A stretch of DNA of 64,000 nucleotides from Pseudomonas abietaniphila (GCF_039697315.1 NZ_CP155619.1:1488001-1552000); one strand, 5' to 3'; positions 20,625 through 30,386 are shown, numbered from the stretch's first letter. Program-made: numbers and translations. The notes: a model not told the origin generated them from the sequence alone.

Positions 20625-21282
20625 TTACAACTTTCACTGGCGGGCCGCGTTCAAAGCCTTGCCGGACATGCTCAACGGCGCGATGGTCACCTTCGAAACC
20701 GCGGCCCTGTCGATGATCCTCGGGGTCACCATCGCCCTGTTTCTGGTGTTCATGCGCCAGGGCAAGAACCGGCTGTTTCGCGGTTTTGCCGCCACCTGGA
20801 TCTCCATCGCCCGTAACACCCCTTCGCTGTTTCAGGTGTACATCCTGTACTTCGGCCTGGGCTCGTTCGGGCTGCATATCAGTTCATGGGCTGCCCTGCT
20901 CGCAGGCATCACCATCAACAACGCGGGCTATCTGGCGGAAAACTTTCGTGGCGGGCTCAAGGCTGTGCCGGACACCCAGTTGCGTGCAGCGCGCTCTCTG
21001 GGCATGAGCGCACCACAGGCCTATCGGCTGATTGTGATCCCGCAACTGCTGCGCATCGTGTTCTACCCGCTGACCAACCAGATGGTCTGGGCCGTGTTGA
21101 TGACCTCAATGGGCGTGATCGTCGGCCTCAATAACGACCTCACTGGCGTCACTCAGGACTACAACGTCAAGACGTTCCGGACCTTCGAGTTCTTCGCCAT
21201 CGCAGCCGTGCTTTATTACCTGATCGCCAAGCTGATCGTGGCCGTCGCCCGACTGTTGTCCTGGCGGCTGTTCCGGTACTGA
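20617..21282 (+). CDS. ABC transporter permease (first)
   Basis: HisM/GlnP-type inner-membrane permease of 221 aa. The EAA loop is seen as AARSLGMSAPQAYRLIVIPQ (about residues 127-146), which docks with the ATPase. Several membrane spans lie across the chain. Its ATG overlaps the aconitase-X end by 8 bases, coupling transporter and enzyme. It probably forms a heterodimer with the next product. Confidence 0.9.
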   Translation: MFDYNFHWRAAFKALPDMLNGAMVTFETAALSMILGVTIALFLVFMRQGKNRLFRGFAATWISIARNTPSLFQVYILYFGLGSFGLHISSWAALLAGITINNAGYLAENFRGGLKAVPDTQLRAARSLGMSAPQAYRLIVIPQLLRIVFYPLTNQMVWAVLMTSMGVIVGLNNDLTGVTQDYNVKTFRTFEFFAIAAVLYYLIAKLIVAVARLLSWRLFRY

Positions 21283-21292
21283 GGAATTGACC

Positions 21293-21943
21293 ATGTTCAA
21301 TAGCAGTTTCAGCTGGAGCGACATGCAATTCATGCTGCAGGGCGCGTGGGTCACGATCCTGCTCACGATCATCTCGATGATCATCGGCACGCTGGCCGGC
21401 GTGGTCTGCGGCATGGCGCGGGCCCTGTTGCCGCGCAGCACCATCCCGCTGGCGTGGTTGCTGGACGTGTTTCGCAGCGTGCCGTTGCTGATCCAGTTCG
21501 TGCTGTTCAACGCCCTGAAAAGCATCGTCGGCCTGAACTGGAGCGCCTTCGCCGTGGCGTGCGTGGTGCTTGGGCTGTACGTCACCGCGTACTGCACGGA
21601 AATCGTTCGCAGCGGCGTGTTGTCGGTGCCGCTCACCTTGCGCCGCGCCAGCCGTTCGCTCGGCCTGACCTACTGGCAGGACCTGCGTCAGATCGTCATG
21701 CCGATGGCGACCCGCGTCGCGTTCCCGGGCTGGGTCAACCTGTTGCTCTCCGTGATGAAGGACACCGCGCTGGTGATGTGGATCGGCATCGTCGAACTGC
21801 TGCGCGCCTCGCAGACCATCGTCACGCGTATTCAAGAACCGCTGCTGGTGCTGTGCATCGCAGGCCTCATTTACTACGTCATGAGTCTGGTGATCGCCCG
21901 TCTGGGTGCGCGCCTGGAAACGAGGTGGCAGGAAAATGATTGA
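21293..21943 (+). CDS. ABC transporter permease (second)
   Basis: Second polar-amino-acid permease, 216 aa. The start at 21293 is chosen over a TTG at 21287 because GAGGA lies at 21281-21285. The EAA loop is RRASRSLGLTYWQDLRQIV. It pairs with the permease before it; only 10 bases separate the two genes. Confidence 0.9.
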   Translation: MFNSSFSWSDMQFMLQGAWVTILLTIISMIIGTLAGVVCGMARALLPRSTIPLAWLLDVFRSVPLLIQFVLFNALKSIVGLNWSAFAVACVVLGLYVTAYCTEIVRSGVLSVPLTLRRASRSLGLTYWQDLRQIVMPMATRVAFPGWVNLLLSVMKDTALVMWIGIVELLRASQTIVTRIQEPLLVLCIAGLIYYVMSLVIARLGARLETRWQEND

Positions 21944-22658
21944 GATCGACAACGTACACAAATCATTTGGCGAGCTTGAAGTGATCAAGGGCGTGAGCCT
22001 GCAAGTGCAGAAAGGCGAAGTGGTGTCGATCATCGGCGGCTCGGGCTCGGGCAAGTCCACGCTGCTGATGTGCATCAACGGTCTTGAGTCGATCAAGAGC
22101 GGCAGCATCCGCGTGGACGGCACCGAGGTGCACGCCAAAAGCACGGACATCAACAAGCTGAGGCAGCGGATCGGCATCGTCTTTCAGCAGTGGAACGCCT
22201 TTCCACACCTGACGGTGCTTGAAAACGTGATGCTCGCGCCGCGCACCGTTCTGGGCAAAAGCAAGGCCGAAGCCGAGGCGCTGGCGGTCAAGCAACTGAC
22301 CCACGTGGGCCTGGGCGACAAGCTCAAGGTGTTTCCCGGCAAGCTGTCGGGCGGTCAGCAACAGCGCATGGCGATTGCCCGCGCCCTGGCGATGTCGCCG
22401 GATTACATGCTGTTTGACGAAGCGACTTCAGCACTCGACCCGCAGCTGGTGGGCGAGGTACTGGACACCATGCGCATGCTTGCCGAAGACGGCATGACCA
22501 TGATTCTGGTGACCCACGAGATTCGTTTCGCCCGTGATGTGTCGGACCGCGTGGCGTTTTTCCGCAATGGCCTGGTGCATGAGATCGGTACGCCCGATCA
22601 AGTCATCGGCAACCCGCAGCGGCCGGAGACGGCTGACTTCTTGCGGTCGATCAATTAA
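21936..22658 (+). CDS. ABC transporter ATP-binding protein
   Basis: Amino-acid ABC ATPase of 240 aa. Walker A is GGSGSGKST (about residues 34-42), the Q-loop is in VFQQWNAFPHLT, the signature is LSGGQQQRMAIARAL, Walker B is YMLFDEATSALDP, and the switch histidine is in LVTHE. The ATG at 21936 lies inside the end of the permease gene. It completes the importer. Confidence 0.95.
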   Translation: MIEIDNVHKSFGELEVIKGVSLQVQKGEVVSIIGGSGSGKSTLLMCINGLESIKSGSIRVDGTEVHAKSTDINKLRQRIGIVFQQWNAFPHLTVLENVMLAPRTVLGKSKAEAEALAVKQLTHVGLGDKLKVFPGKLSGGQQQRMAIARALAMSPDYMLFDEATSALDPQLVGEVLDTMRMLAEDGMTMILVTHEIRFARDVSDRVAFFRNGLVHEIGTPDQVIGNPQRPETADFLRSIN

Positions 22659-22704
22659 AGGATCTGAGGCCCGGCTGGGATGTCCAGGCGTGTGGAGATT
22701 GAAA

Positions 22705-22796
22705 CTGTGGGAGCGAATTCATTCGCGAGAGGCCGGTACAGCCGACACAGATACGTCGCCTCTGCCATTTTTCGCGAATGAATTCGCTCCCACAGG
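22705..22796. repeat. REPIN (GCGAATTCATTCGCGA type)
   Basis: Same family as the elements at 7963 and 18705, here between the ATPase gene and the second racemase-family gene. Confidence 0.85.
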
Positions 22797-22847
22797 GGCC
22801 AGGCTGTTTCGTCAGATCAATCGAGTTCAACAGGAGGGCTTTAACGC

Positions 22848-23885
22848 ATGCGCTCATCGAAAGTGATTCACGTGGTCAGTTGTCACGCCGAGGGTGAAGT
22901 CGGCGATGTGATCGTCGGCGGTGTCGCGCCGCCGCCGGGCGATACGATCTGGGAGCAGTCACGCTGGATCGAGAAGGACAACGTGCTGCGCAACTTCATG
23001 CTCAATGAGCCACGGGGCGGCGTGTTCCGCCACGTCAACCTGCTGGTCCCGCCGAAGAACCCGAAGGCGCAGATGGGCTGGATCATCATGGAGCCCGCCG
23101 ACGTGCCGCCGATGTCCGGCTCCAACTCCCTGTGCGTGGCCACCGTGTTGCTGGACAGCGGGATCCTGCCGATGACCGAACCGGAAACCCGCCTGGTCCT
23201 CGAAGCGCCGGGCGGCCTGATCGAAGCCATCGCCCAGTGCCGTGACGGCAAGGTGCAAAGCGTCGAAGTGCACAACCATCCTTCGTTTGCCGATCAACTG
23301 GACGTGTGGATCGAGGTGCCGGGGTTGGGTTCGATTCAAGTCGACACGGCGTACGGCGGCGACAGTTTTGCCATCGTCGACTCGGTGAAGCTTGGCTTCT
23401 CGCTGACCGCTGATGAAGCCAAGGACCTGGTGGAGACCGGCCTCAAGATCACTAAAGCGGCTAACGAGCAACTGGGGTTCACCCACCCGCTGAACAAAGA
23501 CTGGAACCACATTTCGTTCTGCCAGATCGCAGCGCCCATCAACTATGACGGCGGCGTCGCGAATGCCGCCAACGCCGTGGTCATTCGTCCCGGCAAGATC
23601 GACCGCTCACCTTGCGGCACCGGCTGCTCGGCGCGTCTGGCGGTGTTGCATGCCAAGGGTCAGTTGAAGGTGGGTGACCGGTTCATCGGGCGCTCGATCA
23701 TCGGCTCGGAGTTCCACTGCAAGATTCAGAGCGAGACCGAGATTGCCGGGCGTAAAGCGATTGTGCCAAGCCTGTCGGGCCGGGCGTGGATCACCGGCAC
23801 GCACCAACACATGCTGGACCCGAGCGATCCGTGGCCGGAGGGGTACAAGCTGACAGATACCTGGCCGGTTGGGTTGAAGCTATGA
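22848..23885 (+). CDS. Proline-racemase-family enzyme with Ser/Cys active site
   Basis: Product of 345 aa in the proline-racemase/hydroxyproline-epimerase superfamily. The first catalytic position is Ser90 ([10 protein letters not shown]) instead of Cys, while the second is Cys256 ([12 protein letters not shown]). Classical racemases and 4-hydroxyproline epimerases are Cys/Cys, and trans-3-hydroxyproline dehydratases are Cys/Thr. A Ser/Cys pair keeps two acid/base residues, so epimerase activity on a 3- or 4-hydroxyproline is likelier than dehydration; this is inference. It follows the importer and fused aconitase X, which suggests the two enzymes act on the same imported compound. A clear CAGGAGGG precedes the ATG. 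Confidence 0.85.
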   Translation: MRSSKVIHVVSCHAEGEVGDVIVGGVAPPPGDTIWEQSRWIEKDNVLRNFMLNEPRGGVFRHVNLLVPPKNPKAQMGWIIMEPADVPPMSGSNSLCVATVLLDSGILPMTEPETRLVLEAPGGLIEAIAQCRDGKVQSVEVHNHPSFADQLDVWIEVPGLGSIQVDTAYGGDSFAIVDSVKLGFSLTADEAKDLVETGLKITKAANEQLGFTHPLNKDWNHISFCQIAAPINYDGGVANAANAVVIRPGKIDRSPCGTGCSARLAVLHAKGQLKVGDRFIGRSIIGSEFHCKIQSETEIAGRKAIVPSLSGRAWITGTHQHMLDPSDPWPEGYKLTDTWPVGLKL

Positions 23886-23910
23886 ACACGAGGTGATTCG
23901 GGCCGAAGGC

Positions 23911-24000
23911 CGTGGGAGCCGGCTTGCTGGCGAATGCATTTGACCGGTCGTATTGGCATCGACTGACACTCTGCCTTCGCCAGCAAGCCGGCTCCTACGG
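23911..24000. repeat. REPIN (GCCGGCTTGCTGGCGAA type)
   Basis: Inverted halves GTGGGAGCCGGCTTGCTGGC and CCAGCAAGCCGGCTCCTACG, about 40 bases apart. Confidence 0.85.
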
Positions 24001-24088
24001 GCTGCGCCCAGAAACAGATAGGCGTCACTAAGAATTTGAGGCATGCAGAAACAGATTTTCAAACCGGGCCTGATACGCCCAAACAAAA

Positions 24089-24098
24089 ACGTATACGA
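24089..24098. promoter_or_regulatory. ACGTATACGA operator-like site upstream of lhpC
   Basis: CGTATACG at 24090-24097 matches the core of the palindrome at 17712, followed by the same AAAT extension. It lies 30 bases before the lhpC ATG. Confidence 0.55.
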
Positions 24099-24127
24099 AA
24101 TACCTTAATCCGAAAAAGGAGTCACTC

Positions 24128-25045
24128 ATGAGCCAGTCCGTATCCTGGAGCGGTGTTTTCCCCGCAGTTACCACCCAATTCAACGATGATTTCTCCCTGA
24201 ATCTGGAGGCGACGCACAAGGTCATTTCCAATCTGGTGCGCGACGGCGTATCGGGTCTGGTGATCTGCGGTACCGTCGGTGAGAACACCTCGTTGAGCGT
24301 GGCCGAGAAAATCAGCTTGGTTGAGGTTGCTAAAGATGCCTCGGCCGGGCGCGTGCCGGTGATTTCCGGGATCGCCGAATTCACCAGCGCCAACGCCAGC
24401 GCTGTCGCCAAGGACGTCCAGAAAGCAGGCGCCGACGGGATCATGCTGATGCCGGCACTGGTCTATTCGTCCAAACCCTTCGAGACCGCCGCGCACTTCC
24501 GCACCGTGGCGGCGGCCACCGACCTGCCGATGATGGTCTACAACAACCCACCGATTTATAAGAACGACGTCACCCCGGACATCCTGATTTCCCTGGCCGA
24601 CTGCGACAACATCGTCTGCTTCAAGGATTCGTCGGGCAACACCAACCGCTTCATCGACGTGCGCAACGAAGTCGGCGACCGTTTCGTGCTGTTCGCCGGA
24701 CTCGACGACGTGCTGGTGGAAAGCGTGGCCGTGGGCGCGGTGGGCTGGGTGTCGGGCATGTCCAACGCCTTCCCGAAAGAGGGTGAAACCCTGTTCCGTC
24801 TGGCCAAGGCAGGACGTTTCGCTGAGGCGATGGCGCTTTACGAGTGGTTCATGCCGCTGCTGCACCTCGATGCGCGTCCGGACCTGGTGCAGTGCATCAA
24901 GCTGTGCGAAGCGATCATGGAACGCGGCAGCGCCCTCACCCGCCCACCGCGCCTGGCGCTGCCGGACAGCGACCGTGAATACGTCGAGAAACTGATGAAA
25001 ACCGCGCTGGCGAACAAGCCGGTGTTGCCGGATGTGGGGTTGTAA
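24128..25045 (+). CDS. lhpC: DapA-family deaminase (pyrroline-4-hydroxy-2-carboxylate deaminase)
   Basis: Class-I aldolase-like barrel of 305 aa in the dihydrodipicolinate-synthase family. The Schiff-base lysine is Lys166 (CFKDSSGN), and the conserved tyrosine is Tyr138 (MVYNNPP). The family TxGE motif appears as GTVGENTSLS. In hydroxyproline clusters this enzyme deaminates pyrroline-4-hydroxy-2-carboxylate to alpha-ketoglutarate semialdehyde, the step after the D-hydroxyproline dehydrogenase. A lysine-biosynthesis role is less likely given the neighbours. The next enzyme, a semialdehyde dehydrogenase, is not in this window. Confidence 0.85.
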   Translation: MSQSVSWSGVFPAVTTQFNDDFSLNLEATHKVISNLVRDGVSGLVICGTVGENTSLSVAEKISLVEVAKDASAGRVPVISGIAEFTSANASAVAKDVQKAGADGIMLMPALVYSSKPFETAAHFRTVAAATDLPMMVYNNPPIYKNDVTPDILISLADCDNIVCFKDSSGNTNRFIDVRNEVGDRFVLFAGLDDVLVESVAVGAVGWVSGMSNAFPKEGETLFRLAKAGRFAEAMALYEWFMPLLHLDARPDLVQCIKLCEAIMERGSALTRPPRLALPDSDREYVEKLMKTALANKPVLPDVGL

Positions 25046-25090
25046 AGCACGTCCAGAGGACTAGCGCATCATTCTTTCTTACGCAGATCC

Positions 25091-25150
25091 CTTGTAGGAG
25101 CGCGCTTGGCCTGGGTCGCATGCAAAATTGCGTGTGACCCAAGGCGCTTA
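25091..25150. repeat. REP-like hairpin at the ttcA 3' end
   Basis: GCGCGCTTGGCCTGGGTCGC is mirrored imperfectly by GTGTGACCCAAGGCGCTTA. It lies between convergent lhpC and ttcA and may terminate both. Confidence 0.55.
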
Positions 25151-25972
25151 GAGATTCACTACATTCACAAACCGCGACGCCGCAGTCTCGTCGATCTTCA
25201 GGCTGGTGAAGTCGAACAGGTTGCGGTCCGCCAGTTGCGACGGCACGACGTTCTGCAGGCTGCGAAAGATCATTTCGGAACGGCCCGGGGTCTTGCGGTC
25301 CCATTCCTGGAGCATGTCCTTGACCACCTGGCGCTGCAGGTTTTCCTGCGAGCCGCAGAGGTTGCACGGGATGATCGGGAACTGCTTCATGTCCGAATAC
25401 GCCTGGATGTCCTTCTCGGCGCAGTAGGCCAATGGACGAATCACCACGTTGCGGCCGTCATCGGCGCGCAGCTTCGGCGGCATCGCTTTGATCGTCCCGT
25501 TGAAGAACATGTTCAGGAAGAACGTCTCGACGATGTCGTCACGGTGGTGACCGAGGGCCATCTTGGTCGCGCCGATTTCGTCGGCGAAGGTGTACAGCGT
25601 GCCTCGACGCAGCCGCGAACACAGCGAGCAGGTGGTCTTGCCTTCCGGAATCAGCTCCTTGACCACCGAGTAGGTGTCTTTCTCGACGATGTGATACTCG
25701 ACGCCTAGCTCTTTCAGGTACGCCGGCAGGACGTGCTCGGGGAAGCCCGGCTGTTTCTGGTCCATGTTCACGGCGACGATGTCGAACTTGATCGGGGCGA
25801 CCTTTTGCAGATGGATCAGCACATCGAGCATGGTGTAGCTGTCCTTGCCGCCGGACAGGCAGACCATGACCTTGTCACCCTCTTCAATCATGTTGAAATC
25901 GGCCACCGCTTCGCCTGCTAGCCGACGCAGACGCTTCTGCAGTTTGTTCTGGTTGACTGAAAGGGTGCCCAT
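25148..25972 (-). CDS. ttcA: tRNA 2-thiocytidine(32) synthetase TtcA
   Basis: tRNA thiolase of 274 aa that inserts sulfur at C32 using ATP and an Fe-S cluster. The PP-loop is SGGKDS at residues 40-45. The cluster cysteines are Cys115 and Cys118 (TTCSLCSR), with a third in IPCNLCGS (Cys203/Cys206). The ATG at 25972 is used because it gives the normal N-terminus ([20 protein letters not shown]); further upstream the frame runs through a REPIN. Confidence 0.95.
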   Translation of the reverse strand: MGTLSVNQNKLQKRLRRLAGEAVADFNMIEEGDKVMVCLSGGKDSYTMLDVLIHLQKVAPIKFDIVAVNMDQKQPGFPEHVLPAYLKELGVEYHIVEKDTYSVVKELIPEGKTTCSLCSRLRRGTLYTFADEIGATKMALGHHRDDIVETFFLNMFFNGTIKAMPPKLRADDGRNVVIRPLAYCAEKDIQAYSDMKQFPIIPCNLCGSQENLQRQVVKDMLQEWDRKTPGRSEMIFRSLQNVVPSQLADRNLFDFTSLKIDETAASRFVNVVNL

Positions 25973-26064
25973 GGCGCTGATATCCGCTCGCTGTGACTCT
26001 GGAAAGGGTCGGCATTTTACGCATAAACGGGGCGGCTGGTAATGCCTGCGTGGGTGCCACACAA

Positions 26065-26160
26065 CCCTGTGGGCGCTGCCGGAGGTTACGACGGTGGCGA
26101 AAGCGATATGACTGAAACGCCCCATTCGCCACTGTCGTAACCTCCAGCAGTTCCCACAGG
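26065..26160. repeat. REPIN (GGAGGTTACGACGGTGGCGAA type)
   Basis: GCTGCCGGAGGTTACGACGG and its mirror CGTAACCTCCAGCAGTTCCC, about 30 bases apart, upstream of ttcA. Confidence 0.8.
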
Positions 26161-26389
26161 TCGAAGCGCCTGAAGAATACCGTTCATCCGCCCATATTCT
26201 TCTGCTGATCACCATCGGCTATTAACAGCCTCGGGATAGTCCCAATTACTCTAAAGGCCACGGTTTTCGTGGCTTCCAGCTTTCTATACTGCCATTAAGG
26301 TCGCAGCCGTTCCCCTGTAGAGATTGTGACCTTGCCCTGACGGCATCTGGCCGGTCAGGTGCGACGGCACTTCATCAGGAGTAACGGGC

Positions 26390-26992
26390 ATGATCCATCA
26401 CGTTTTGGGGCTGTTCACGCACCCCGATCAAGAATGGCAACAGATACGTGGCGAAGAAGAAGAAAGCATCAGCCACATGTACCTCACCCACACGTTGATT
26501 CTGGCGGCGATACCTGCAGTGTCCGCCTACATCGGCACGACCCAGGTGGGTTGGGTCATCGGCAGCCGCGCGCCGGTCATGCTGACCAGCGAAAGCGCGA
26601 TCTGGATGACCCTCATGTCCTACATCGCCATGCTCGCCGGGGTCGGTGTCATGGGCGGGTTCATTCACTGGATGGCACGCACGTACGACGCAAGCCCGAG
26701 CCTGGCGCGTTGTGTGGCGTTTGCCACCTACACCGCAACGCCTTTGTTCATCGGCGGCCTGGCGGCGCTTTACCCGCACATGTGGCTGGGCATGATGGTG
26801 GGCCTCGCAGCCGTCTGCTACACGGTTTACCTGCTGTACGTCGGGCTGCCGGTGTTCATGAACATCCACCCGGACGAAGGGTTCATGTTCTCCAGCTCGG
26901 TGCTGGCGGTGGGCCTGGTGGTGCTGGTGGCGATCATGGCCTTTACCGTGGTGCTGTGGGGCATTGGGGTCGGGCCTGAATATACGAATTGA
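26390..26992 (+). CDS. Yip1-family inner-membrane protein
   Basis: Membrane protein of 200 aa with five predicted spans between about residue 33 and the C-terminus. The N-terminal PDQEWQQIRGEEE motif is typical of Yip1/YIPF-like bacterial proteins. Function unknown. AGGAG precedes the ATG. Confidence 0.85.
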   Translation: MIHHVLGLFTHPDQEWQQIRGEEEESISHMYLTHTLILAAIPAVSAYIGTTQVGWVIGSRAPVMLTSESAIWMTLMSYIAMLAGVGVMGGFIHWMARTYDASPSLARCVAFATYTATPLFIGGLAALYPHMWLGMMVGLAAVCYTVYLLYVGLPVFMNIHPDEGFMFSSSVLAVGLVVLVAIMAFTVVLWGIGVGPEYTN

Positions 26993-27112
26993 TGCCTGTA
27001 AATGAATGCGAATCTAATGTAGGAGCGGCAGATTTAAGACCATTCGGCAGCTCATGTTTTCGACAAGGACGCGCTTTACGGCATACTGGCTTCATCTGGA
27101 GACCGATGAAGC

Positions 27113-27607
27113 ATGCTCGAACCACTCAATACCCGTGTCGAATCCTGTTACCAACAAGCCGAAGCCTTTTTCAAACGCCCTTTCAAACGCCCTGTCGTCA
27201 GCCTCAAATTGCGAGGCCAGAAGGCCGGTGTCGCGCATCTGCACGAAAACATGCTGCGCTTCAATCCGCAGCTGTACCGCGAAAACAGCGAAGACTTCCT
27301 GCGCCAGACCGTGGCTCATGAGGTTGCGCACCTGGTCGCCCACCAATTGTTCGGTGACACCATTGCCCCCCATGGCGAAGAGTGGCAACTGATCATGCGC
27401 GGCGTGTACGAGCTGCCGCCCAACCGCTGCCACAATTATGAAATCCAGCGCCGCCGCGTGACCCGCTACATCTACCGCTGCCCCTGCCCGGAAAGCGATT
27501 TCCCGTTCTCCGTGCAGCGGCACAAGCTGGTGCGCAAGGGACGGCGGTATCTGTGCCGTCGCTGCCGGGAGATTTTGGTGTTCAGTGGTGAGACGCGGGT
27601 GGAGTAA
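27113..27607 (+). CDS. sprT: SprT-family zinc metalloprotease-like protein
   Basis: Cytosolic protein of 164 aa. The zinc-protease motif HEVAH is at residues 69-73, and a C-terminal zinc ribbon is formed by the CPCPE and CRRC pairs. SprT is related to SPRTN-type proteases; its bacterial substrate is not defined. Convergent with the next gene, with only 3 bases between the stops. Confidence 0.92.
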   Translation: MLEPLNTRVESCYQQAEAFFKRPFKRPVVSLKLRGQKAGVAHLHENMLRFNPQLYRENSEDFLRQTVAHEVAHLVAHQLFGDTIAPHGEEWQLIMRGVYELPPNRCHNYEIQRRRVTRYIYRCPCPESDFPFSVQRHKLVRKGRRYLCRRCREILVFSGETRVE

Positions 27608-27610
27608 ACG

Positions 27611-28792
27611 TCACCCCACCGCTCCCGACTCCCGCAACGCTGCAATTTGATCTGCACTGAAGCCCGCCTCCCGCAACACCTGTTCACTGTGGGCGCCCGC
27701 CGCGACACCGATATGCCGGGGTGGCGGCAAGCCATCTGAGAATTTCAGTGGGCAGGCCATCTGCGGCTGCGCGCTGCCGTCGCCTCTTGGCACTTGGGTC
27801 ACCACCGCCCGGGCCCGTAGTTGCGGATGCTCGACGGCTTCCGAAAAGTTCAACAACGGCTCGACACAGGCGTCTATCTTCGCGAAACAGGCTTCAAGTT
27901 CCTCAAAGCTGCGGCGTTCGAACTCGATGATCAGTTCCTGCTTCAAGGCCATCTGGTCCACCGATGCCAGGGACAGCCCCTGCTTGGCCAATTCAGGCCG
28001 ATCCAGTGCCTCGCACAGCGCCTGCATGAACGCCGGTTCAAGGCTACCCACCGAGAACCAGCGTCCGTCGCGACTGCGGTAGTAGTCATAAAAGCTGCCG
28101 CCGTTGAGCATCTGGCCTTCGGGTTGCGGCTCGACGCCTGCGGCCAGCCAGCCTGCCCCCGACAAGGCATTCAGGCTGAACGCGCAATCGGTCATGCTGA
28201 CATCGACGTACTGACCCAGCCCGGTCTGATTGCGCGCCACCACGGCCGCCAGCAGACCGATCACGCCATGCAGCGAACCGCCCGCCACGTCGGCAACCTG
28301 CACACCCAATGGCAACGGCCCGCTGTCCTTGCGCCCGGTGTGACTGGCCAGCCCCGCCAGCGCCAGGTAATTGATGTCATGCCCGGCGCGCTCGCGGTAC
28401 GGACCTGTCTGCCCGTAGCCGGTGATCGCCACGTAGATAAGCCTTGGATTGATCGCCTTCAGCGCTTCATAACCGATCCCCAGACGGTCCATCACGCCGG
28501 GACGGAACTGCTCCAGCACGATGTCGTATTCCGCGACCAGCCTTTTGACCACCTCAATCGCCTGAGGCTGCTTGAGGTCCAGCGCCAGACTGCGCTTGTT
28601 GCGGTTGAGGTAGGCGTGGCTGGCTGAGACGCCTCGGTCATGGGGAGGGAGCACGCGAAGGAGATCCAGTCGGGTCGTTGATTCAATGCGCAACACCTCG
28701 GCGCCCATGTCCGCAAGCAACAGGGAAGCGAACGGGCCAGGCAACAGCGTGGAGAAATCGAGGACTTTGAGCGAAGACAGCGGACCTTGCAT
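27611..28792 (-). CDS. CaiB/BaiF CoA-transferase family protein
   Basis: Class-III CoA-transferase-fold protein of 393 aa. LLPGPFASLLLADMGAEVLRIE at the N-terminus and GYGQTGPYRERAGHDINYLA with its conserved aspartate are signatures; the latter resembles alpha-methylacyl-CoA racemases. It may therefore be a racemase or a CoA transferase acting on an acyl-CoA. The ATG at 28792 gives the usual N-terminus (MQGPLSSLKVLDFSTL). Confidence 0.88.
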   Translation of the reverse strand: MQGPLSSLKVLDFSTLLPGPFASLLLADMGAEVLRIESTTRLDLLRVLPPHDRGVSASHAYLNRNKRSLALDLKQPQAIEVVKRLVAEYDIVLEQFRPGVMDRLGIGYEALKAINPRLIYVAITGYGQTGPYRERAGHDINYLALAGLASHTGRKDSGPLPLGVQVADVAGGSLHGVIGLLAAVVARNQTGLGQYVDVSMTDCAFSLNALSGAGWLAAGVEPQPEGQMLNGGSFYDYYRSRDGRWFSVGSLEPAFMQALCEALDRPELAKQGLSLASVDQMALKQELIIEFERRSFEELEACFAKIDACVEPLLNFSEAVEHPQLRARAVVTQVPRGDGSAQPQMACPLKFSDGLPPPRHIGVAAGAHSEQVLREAGFSADQIAALRESGAVG

Positions 28793-28893
28793 GCGGCGGC
28801 TTCCCTGATGAACGGCGACTGGGATCAGAGTAGGCAGTGGCGCGGGATGCGGCAATGACACAACACGCCATCCGCTTTGACGCCGATGAGGAT

Positions 28894-28960
28894 AATCGCG
28901 GGCAAGCGCGCGCCTGCATGGGATTGCGGGCATCTGTAGGCGCCCGCTTGCCCGCGAGAC
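28894..28960. repeat. REPIN-like inverted repeat (CGCGGGCAAGCGCGCGCCT type)
   Basis: TCGCGGGCAAGCGCGCGCCT is mirrored by AGGCGCCCGCTTGCCCGCGA about 23 bases later. It lies between two minus-strand genes. Confidence 0.7.
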
Positions 28961-28991
28961 GTCGGCTCAGGCGCCAGAGATTCCTGCCAAC

Positions 28992-29028
28992 AAAAAGCCC
29001 GCCCAAGGTTTCCCTTGGGCGGGCTTTT
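28992..29028 (-). terminator. Intrinsic terminator of dctA
   Basis: GCCCGCCCAAGG / CCTTGGGCGGGC stem with a short loop, flanked by A and T runs. It is symmetrical, so it works on the minus strand after dctA. Confidence 0.9.
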
Positions 29029-29051
29029 CACATCAGCCTGAAGCTAATCGA

Positions 29052-30386
29052 TTATGAACGACCCACCGGTGCAGGGCCTTCGGCCACGCCCAGATCATCT
29101 TCATAACGGGTTTCTTCAATGGCACGACCGCCAGACGCCAGCTCGGCCTGCATTTGCGGAACGTCCAGCTCTTTCACCCACTTGGCGACAACCAGCGTCG
29201 CCACGGCGTTACCGACCAGGTTGGTCAGCGCGCGGGCTTCCGACATGAAGCGGTCGATACCCAGGATCAGCGCCAGACCGGCCACCGGCAGGTGACCTAC
29301 GGCCGACAGGGTGGCCGCCAGCACGATGAAGCCCGAACCGGTCACGCCCGCAGCGCCTTTGGAGGACAGCAGCAGCACCAGCAGCAGGGTGATCTGGTGG
29401 GTAATGTCCATGTGGGTGTTGGTCGCCTGAGCGATGAACACCGCCGCCATGGTCAGGTAGATCGAGGTGCCGTCCAGGTTGAACGAGTAACCGGTCGGGA
29501 TCACCAGACCCACGACGGATTTCTTCGCGCCCAGGCGCTCCATCTTGATCAGCATGCGTGGCAGCGCCGATTCAGACGACGAGGTACCCAGCACGATCAG
29601 CAGCTCTTCGCGGATGTACTTGATCAGTTTCAGGATGCTGAAACCGTGCGCGCGGGCGATGCTGCCCAGTACCAGCAGCACGAACAGCAGGCAGGTGATG
29701 TAGAAGCACAGCATCAACTGACCCAGTTGCACCAGCGAGCTCACGCCGTAAGCACCGATGGTGAAGGCCATGGCACCCAGCGCACCCAGCGGCGCCAGTT
29801 TCATGATCATGTTGATGATGTTGAACATCACGTGGGCGAAGCGATCGATGAAATCCAGGATCGGCTTGCCGTAGGCACCCAGGCGATGCAGGGCGAAACC
29901 GAAGATCACCGAGAACATCAGCACTTGCAGGATGTCGCCGTTGGCGAACGCGCCGACGATGGTGTTCGGGATCACGTTCAGGATGAAACCGATCACGCTC
30001 TGGTCTTTACCGGCGGTGACGTAGGCAGCGACCTTGGAGGCGTCCAGGGTCGATACGTCGATGTTCATGCCGGCGCCCGGCTGAACCACGTTAACAACGA
30101 TCAAACCGATGATCAGCGAGATGGTCGAAACGATTTCGAAGTAGAGCAGCGCGTAACCGCCAGTCTTGCCCACGGATTTCATGCTCTGCATGCCAGCGAT
30201 GCCGCTGACCACGGTGCAGAAGATGATGGGGGCGATGACCATTTTGATCAGTTTGATGAACCCGTCACCCAAGGGTTTGAGCGTTACGGCAGTGTCGGGA
30301 TACCAGTGACCGAGTGCGATACCGATGATGATTGCAACGATCACCTGGGCATACAGGGATTTGTAGATTGGCTGACGAGTCGTCAT
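29052..30386 (-). CDS. dctA: C4-dicarboxylate:proton/sodium symporter DctA
   Basis: Dicarboxylate/amino-acid:cation symporter family protein of 444 aa with 8-9 membrane spans. The family motifs are present: [10 protein letters not shown] hairpin, [25 protein letters not shown] and [15 protein letters not shown]. It imports succinate, fumarate and malate. A sigma-54 promoter and two upstream palindromes precede it, as expected for DctB/DctD control. The divergent neighbour is an AraC-type regulator. Confidence 0.95.
   Translation of the reverse strand: MTTRQPIYKSLYAQVIVAIIIGIALGHWYPDTAVTLKPLGDGFIKLIKMVIAPIIFCTVVSGIAGMQSMKSVGKTGGYALLYFEIVSTISLIIGLIVVNVVQPGAGMNIDVSTLDASKVAAYVTAGKDQSVIGFILNVIPNTIVGAFANGDILQVLMFSVIFGFALHRLGAYGKPILDFIDRFAHVMFNIINMIMKLAPLGALGAMAFTIGAYGVSSLVQLGQLMLCFYITCLLFVLLVLGSIARAHGFSILKLIKYIREELLIVLGTSSSESALPRMLIKMERLGAKKSVVGLVIPTGYSFNLDGTSIYLTMAAVFIAQATNTHMDITHQITLLLVLLLSSKGAAGVTGSGFIVLAATLSAVGHLPVAGLALILGIDRFMSEARALTNLVGNAVATLVVAKWVKELDVPQMQAELASGGRAIEETRYEDDLGVAEGPAPVGRS

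Noticed and set aside
27611..28933. A longer CoA-transferase start at 28933
   Set aside because: The extra N-terminal residues are basic and unlike the family; the conserved start is ATG 28792.
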